The notes under the pieces are model-generated. The model was not told the DNA's origin, ran no database searches, and saw only the letters and a list, made by a program, of their open reading frames with translations. A DNA stretch of 64,000 bases, taken from Eubacteriales bacterium (lineage in GTDB: Bacteria; Bacillota; Clostridia; Lachnospirales; Lachnospiraceae). The DNA lies in the NCBI GenBank assembly GCA_030524715.1, contig JAUNGB010000008.1, positions 1 to 64,000 on the forward strand, given 5' to 3'. Shown here in pieces: positions 60,571 through 64,000 of the stretch (position 1 is the first letter of the stretch; every line of letters starts with the position of its first letter). The translations under genes were made by a program, and so were the position numbers.

Positions 60571-61011
60571 ATGGCAGTTATTGATAAAGTAAAAGCTGCC
60601 GGACTGCGGGAGCCGGAGTTTATTGGCGGTGAGGTTGATTTGCGTGTCAATATTTATCGAGGCCGGATTAGCGACTGTGAAGAAACTAATTGTGATGTCA
60701 ATGACCTCAATAGTGCCAATAAAGTGCCGAATAGTGCCGATAAAGTACCAGATAGTGCCGTTAAAATTCCGTATAGTACTGGAAAAATGCCGGATAGTGT
60801 TAAAAAAGTGCCGGATAATGAACAGGAACGACTCATTTATCAATATGTGTTGGAAAAGGGGACAATAACAACAATTAAGGCAATGGAACTTCTTAGTGTG
60901 AAACAACGTAGAGCGAGATCTGTTTTGTCAGTGATGGTTGAAAGCGGTTGGCTGAGAAAAGAAGGCGCAGCGAGAAGCACAATTTATGTGAAGAATACAG
61001 AAGGAAAGTAA
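60571..61011 (+). CDS. C-terminal fragment of an AlbA/RecG-like DNA-binding protein with 7-residue repeats
   Basis: A 146-residue frame beginning with GLREPEFIGGEVDLRVNIYR, which is the usual end of the ATPase/AlbA_2 domain in larger (about 450-residue) putative regulators. The body then has five 7-residue repeats of the type NSADKVP (residues 47-81) and ends with a winged-helix domain (YQYVLEKGTITTIKAMELLSVKQRRARSVLSVMVESGWL). The N-terminal two thirds of such proteins are missing, so it is probably a truncated gene, though still open and in frame behind the cassette. Confidence 0.6.
   Translation: MAVIDKVKAAGLREPEFIGGEVDLRVNIYRGRISDCEETNCDVNDLNSANKVPNSADKVPDSAVKIPYSTGKMPDSVKKVPDNEQERLIYQYVLEKGTITTIKAMELLSVKQRRARSVLSVMVESGWLRKEGAARSTIYVKNTEGK
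60709..60813 (+). repeat. Five 21-bp in-frame tandem repeats
   Basis: Units of 21 bp starting (A/G/T)ATAGTGCC or close variants at 60709, 60730, 60751, 60772 and 60793, coding the 7-residue repeat. Divergence rises toward the 3' end. Confidence 0.75.
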
Positions 61012-61057
61012 TGCAGCGTGGATGTGGATAAAGTAGTATAGGATTTATTTTATAAAA

Positions 61058-61084
61058 TTAGCACTCACCTCTTGACAGTGCTAA
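61058..61084. promoter_or_regulatory. CIRCE element (HrcA operator)
   Basis: TTAGCACTC, 9 nt, CAGTGCTAA. This matches the CIRCE inverted repeat except for one base (CAG in place of GAG). It overlaps the clpB -35 box. Confidence 0.9.
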
Positions 61085-61100
61085 CAAAAAGTGTTATATT
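61073..61100 (+). promoter_or_regulatory. clpB promoter
   Basis: TTGACA at 61073-61078, a 16-nt spacer and TATATT at 61095-61100. The -35 box lies inside CIRCE, so HrcA binding would block it. Confidence 0.75.
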
Positions 61101-61164
61101 TCGGATAGAACAAATGAAAGAGAGAAGTGTTTTTACACTTTGGAATAGATAAGGAGGAACGCCT

Positions 61165-63747
61165 ATGAATATCAGTAAGTTTACACAGAAATCCATACAG
61201 GCAGTCCAGGATCTGGAGAAGGTTGCTTATGAATACGGCAATCAGGAAATCGAGCAGGAGCATTTGCTCTACACTCTCCTTCATCAGGAAGACAGCCTGA
61301 TTCTCAAGATGATTGAGAAAATGGAAATCAATAAAGAATACTTTTTAAATGTGGTAGAAAACGCCCTGGAAGCCAGAGTCAAGGTTTCCGGCGGAGACCT
61401 GCGCTTTGGCCAGTATTTGAATAAGGCCCTGATCAGCGCCGAGGACGAGGCGAAGGCAATGGGAGACGAATATGTTTCCGTAGAGCATCTCTTTTTGGCT
61501 CTGTTGAAACAGCCCAGTCCCAGTGTGAAAAAGATCTTCAATGAATTTGGAATTACCAGAGAACGTTTCCTTAAAGCATTGTCTACCGTAAGGGGAAACC
61601 AGAGGGTAGTCAGCGACAATCCGGAAGCAACCTATGATACCTTAAATAAATACGGCGAGGATCTGGTAGAGAAAGCCCGGAACCAGAAGCTGGATCCGGT
61701 CATCGGGCGTGATGCGGAGATCCGGAATATTATCCGGATCCTTTCCAGAAAGACAAAGAACAATCCGGTTCTTATCGGCGAACCAGGAGTGGGCAAAACC
61801 GCGGCTATCGAGGGCCTTGCCCAGCGGATCGTAGCCGGGGACGTACCGGAAGGGCTGAAGGACAAAAAGATTTTTGCCCTGGATATGGGAGCTCTTGTGG
61901 CAGGAGCCAAATACCGTGGGGAATTTGAGGAACGTCTGAAGGCTGTTCTTGAAGAAGTAAAGAAAAGCGAAGGAAACATTATCCTGTTTATCGATGAACT
62001 GCACCTGATCGTGGGCGCAGGCAAGACAGACGGCGCCATGGATGCGGGAAATATGTTAAAGCCTATGCTTGCAAGAGGCGAACTCCATTGTATCGGAGCA
62101 ACGACCCTCGACGAATACCGCCAGTATATCGAAAAGGACGCTGCCTTGGAACGTCGTTTCCAGCCTGTCCTTGTGGATGAGCCTACGGTGGAGGATACGA
62201 TTTCGATTCTTCGTGGACTTAAGGAACGTTACGAGGTGTATCATGGCGTAAAGATTACTGACAGCGCTCTTGTAGCTGCAGCGACCTTATCACACCGTTA
62301 TATCAGCGACCGTTTCCTTCCGGACAAGGCCATCGACCTTGTGGACGAAGCCTGCGCTCTTATTAAGACCGAGCTGGATTCCATGCCCACTGAGCTGGAT
62401 GAACAGCGGCGTAAGATCATGCAGTTGGAAATCGAAGAGTCCGCTCTGAAAAAAGAAACCGATAACTTAAGCAAGGAGCGTCTGGCGGATCTGCAGAAAG
62501 AGCTTGCGGATATGCGCGACGCCTTCAACGCCCAGAAAGCCCAGTGGGATAACGAAAAGCATTCCGTAGAAAAGCTCCAGAAACTCCGTGAGCAGATTGA
62601 GGATGTGAATAAACAGATCCAAAAGGCGCAGCAGAACTACGACCTGGAAAAAATGGCGGAATTGCAGTACGGGGAGCTTCCGCGCCTGCAGAAGCAGTTG
62701 GAAATTGAAGAACGTAATGTCAAGGAAGGCGACAGGAGACTGGTACATGAGGCTGTGACGGATGATGAGATCGCCAGAATCATATCCCGCTGGACAGGAA
62801 TTCCTGTTACCAAGCTGACAGAGGGCGAGAGGACGAAGCTGTTAAGCCTGGAGGATCAGCTCCACCAGAGAGTGGTAGGCCAGGACGAGGGCGTCCGCCG
62901 TGTAACTGACGCGATCCTCCGCTCCAAGGCGGGAATCAAAGACCCGACAAAGCCTATCGGTTCCTTCCTCTTCCTTGGGCCGACCGGTGTTGGTAAGACT
63001 GAGCTTGCCAAGACTCTTGCGGAAAATCTTTTCGACGATGAGCAGAACATGGTTCGTATCGATATGAGCGAGTATATGGAGAAATATTCCGTGTCCAGAC
63101 TGATCGGAGCGCCTCCCGGATATGTGGGCTATGAGGAAGGCGGACAACTGACAGAGGCTGTCCGCAGAAAACCGTACAGCGTTGTCCTTTTTGATGAAAT
63201 CGAAAAGGCTCATCCGGATGTTTTCAACGTCCTTCTTCAGGTTCTGGACGACGGACGTATTACGGATTCCCAGGGCCGTACCGTAGACTTTAAGAATACC
63301 ATTCTGATCATGACCTCCAACATCGGTTCCACGTATCTTCTGGACGGAATTGATGAAAACGGAGAGATTAAGCCGGAAGCGGAAGAAATGGTCATGAATG
63401 ATCTGCGCAACCATTTCCGTCCTGAATTCCTGAACCGTCTGGACGAGACAATTTTATTTAAGCCCTTGACAAAAGACAATATTGGTAAGATAGTAGACTT
63501 ACTGGTAAAGGATTTGGACAAACGTCTTTCCGGGCAGGAACTATCTCTGAAGCTGACAGACGCGGCAAAGGCACATGTGATCGAAAACGGATATGATCCG
63601 GTCTATGGAGCACGTCCTCTGAAGCGTTATCTGCAGAAATATGTGGAGACACTTGCCGCTAAAAAGATTCTTTCCGGCAGCGTCCATGCAGGGGATACGA
63701 TTGTTCTGGACGTGCAGAACGGAGAATTTACCGTCCATACTGCCTGA
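61165..63747 (+). CDS. clpB: ATP-dependent disaggregase ClpB
   Basis: Cytoplasmic AAA+ chaperone that with DnaK extracts proteins from aggregates; 860 residues against 857 in E. coli. Domains: Clp_N repeats (1-145), first ATPase with Walker [10 protein letters not shown] (about 205-213) and Walker B ILFIDELH, the coiled-coil middle domain (about 400-530) that marks ClpB, second ATPase with [12 protein letters not shown] (about 605-616) and [14 protein letters not shown], and a small C-terminal domain. There is no ClpP-binding IGF loop context visible. AAGGAGG precedes the ATG. Regulated by HrcA through CIRCE; it is transcribed alone. Confidence 0.97.
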   Translation: MNISKFTQKSIQAVQDLEKVAYEYGNQEIEQEHLLYTLLHQEDSLILKMIEKMEINKEYFLNVVENALEARVKVSGGDLRFGQYLNKALISAEDEAKAMGDEYVSVEHLFLALLKQPSPSVKKIFNEFGITRERFLKALSTVRGNQRVVSDNPEATYDTLNKYGEDLVEKARNQKLDPVIGRDAEIRNIIRILSRKTKNNPVLIGEPGVGKTAAIEGLAQRIVAGDVPEGLKDKKIFALDMGALVAGAKYRGEFEERLKAVLEEVKKSEGNIILFIDELHLIVGAGKTDGAMDAGNMLKPMLARGELHCIGATTLDEYRQYIEKDAALERRFQPVLVDEPTVEDTISILRGLKERYEVYHGVKITDSALVAAATLSHRYISDRFLPDKAIDLVDEACALIKTELDSMPTELDEQRRKIMQLEIEESALKKETDNLSKERLADLQKELADMRDAFNAQKAQWDNEKHSVEKLQKLREQIEDVNKQIQKAQQNYDLEKMAELQYGELPRLQKQLEIEERNVKEGDRRLVHEAVTDDEIARIISRWTGIPVTKLTEGERTKLLSLEDQLHQRVVGQDEGVRRVTDAILRSKAGIKDPTKPIGSFLFLGPTGVGKTELAKTLAENLFDDEQNMVRIDMSEYMEKYSVSRLIGAPPGYVGYEEGGQLTEAVRRKPYSVVLFDEIEKAHPDVFNVLLQVLDDGRITDSQGRTVDFKNTILIMTSNIGSTYLLDGIDENGEIKPEAEEMVMNDLRNHFRPEFLNRLDETILFKPLTKDNIGKIVDLLVKDLDKRLSGQELSLKLTDAAKAHVIENGYDPVYGARPLKRYLQKYVETLAAKKILSGSVHAGDTIVLDVQNGEFTVHTA

Positions 63748-63872
63748 GCCAGAGCCTGACTTTAGAAGTCCGGGCACTCGTCTTTACAGGAGACAGGCAG
63801 GTATGCCAAAGCAGTCTGCAGACACAACTTCGGGCATATCTGAATTATAATCAGAGCAAAGGATGGAAAGCT

Positions 63873-64000
63873 ATGATACCAAAGGATCCGGTCATGTTGT
63901 TGAGTTATGTCAACACACAGCTTCGGGATTACTATGAATCCCTGGAGGCTCTCTGTACCTGCAGAGGAATGAAGAAAAAGGAACTGGTGGAAAAATTGAA
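63873..64000 (+). CDS. DUF4250 domain protein, N-terminal part
   Basis: The frame opens at an ATG behind AAAGGATGGAAAG and runs off the window. The visible residues MIPKDPVMLLSYVNTQLRDY, followed by a YESLEALC helix and a KKKELVEKL end, match the start of the roughly 60-residue DUF4250 family of Clostridia. Function is unknown. No terminator for clpB was seen in the 125 bp before it. Confidence 0.75.
   Translation, partial: MIPKDPVMLLSYVNTQLRDYYESLEALCTCRGMKKKELVEKL

Noticed and set aside
1..64000. tRNA, rRNA, integrase or phage genes
   Set aside because: I looked for T-loop-like GGTTCGAATCC motifs, rRNA blocks and recombinase signatures and saw none I could support.

Overview
The window looks like a chromosomal segment of a Lachnospiraceae-type anaerobe (Bacillota, Clostridia). 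The evidence is moderate GC with AGGAGG-type ribosome sites before most genes, oxygen-independent sugar-acid and glycoside metabolism, fused FeoA-FeoB, a CIRCE-controlled clpB, BMC shell proteins, DUF4250 and DUF3791/DUF3990 proteins, and ABC sugar importers without a local ATPase. I see no rRNA, tRNA, prophage, CRISPR array or intact transposase. Species cannot be named from this sequence.

Layout. 0-13 kb: a partial Lys/Ala/Glu-rich protein, a hybrid histidine kinase overlapping feoAB, two nucleoside phosphorylases (udp, deoD), a small alarmone synthetase, a TetR regulator divergent from glgB, and citrate synthase. 12.7-15.7 kb: thiD, a MATE transporter and thiE. 15.7-28 kb: a complete galacturonate catabolic region. 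It holds a LacI regulator, uxaB-uxaA, a divergent TRAP importer (dctPQM) with uxaC, an IclR regulator and kdgA-kdgK. TRAP takes up the acid, UxaC isomerises it, UxaB and UxaA give 2-keto-3-deoxygluconate, and KdgK and KdgA yield pyruvate and glyceraldehyde-3-phosphate. 28-35 kb: a GltD-like flavoprotein, an AAA/PD-(D/E)XK protein, an orphan microcompartment trio (two permuted BMC shell proteins plus an EutP/PduV GTPase), and panD-panC with a PanS-like transporter.

35.7-42.6 kb: a MalT-like LuxR regulator amid two secreted proteins and a LemA/DUF3137 pair. Three matching TTAAC-N5-GTTA(A/G) boxes suggest these form one regulon. 42.7-45.3 kb: a MerR regulator and a second AAA/PD-(D/E)XK protein. 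45.6-56.3 kb: a glycan-utilisation locus (YesM/YesN-type two-component system, ABC importer, alpha-xylosidase, GH3 beta-glucosidase), probably for xyloglucan-type oligosaccharides. 56.5-64 kb: a YyaL-type thioredoxin-domain protein, an ANT(6)-like nucleotidyltransferase, a DUF3791-DUF3990-DUF3791 cassette lodged between gene remnants, clpB, and the start of a DUF4250 gene.

The best candidates for undescribed biology are the DUF3791-DUF3990-DUF3791 cassette (possible ADP-ribosyltransferase toxin-antitoxin unit), the orphan BMC trio, the MalT-like secreted/LemA regulon, and a family of short repeats that supply or abut stop codons. All functions are inferred from sequence reading alone; no database search was run.
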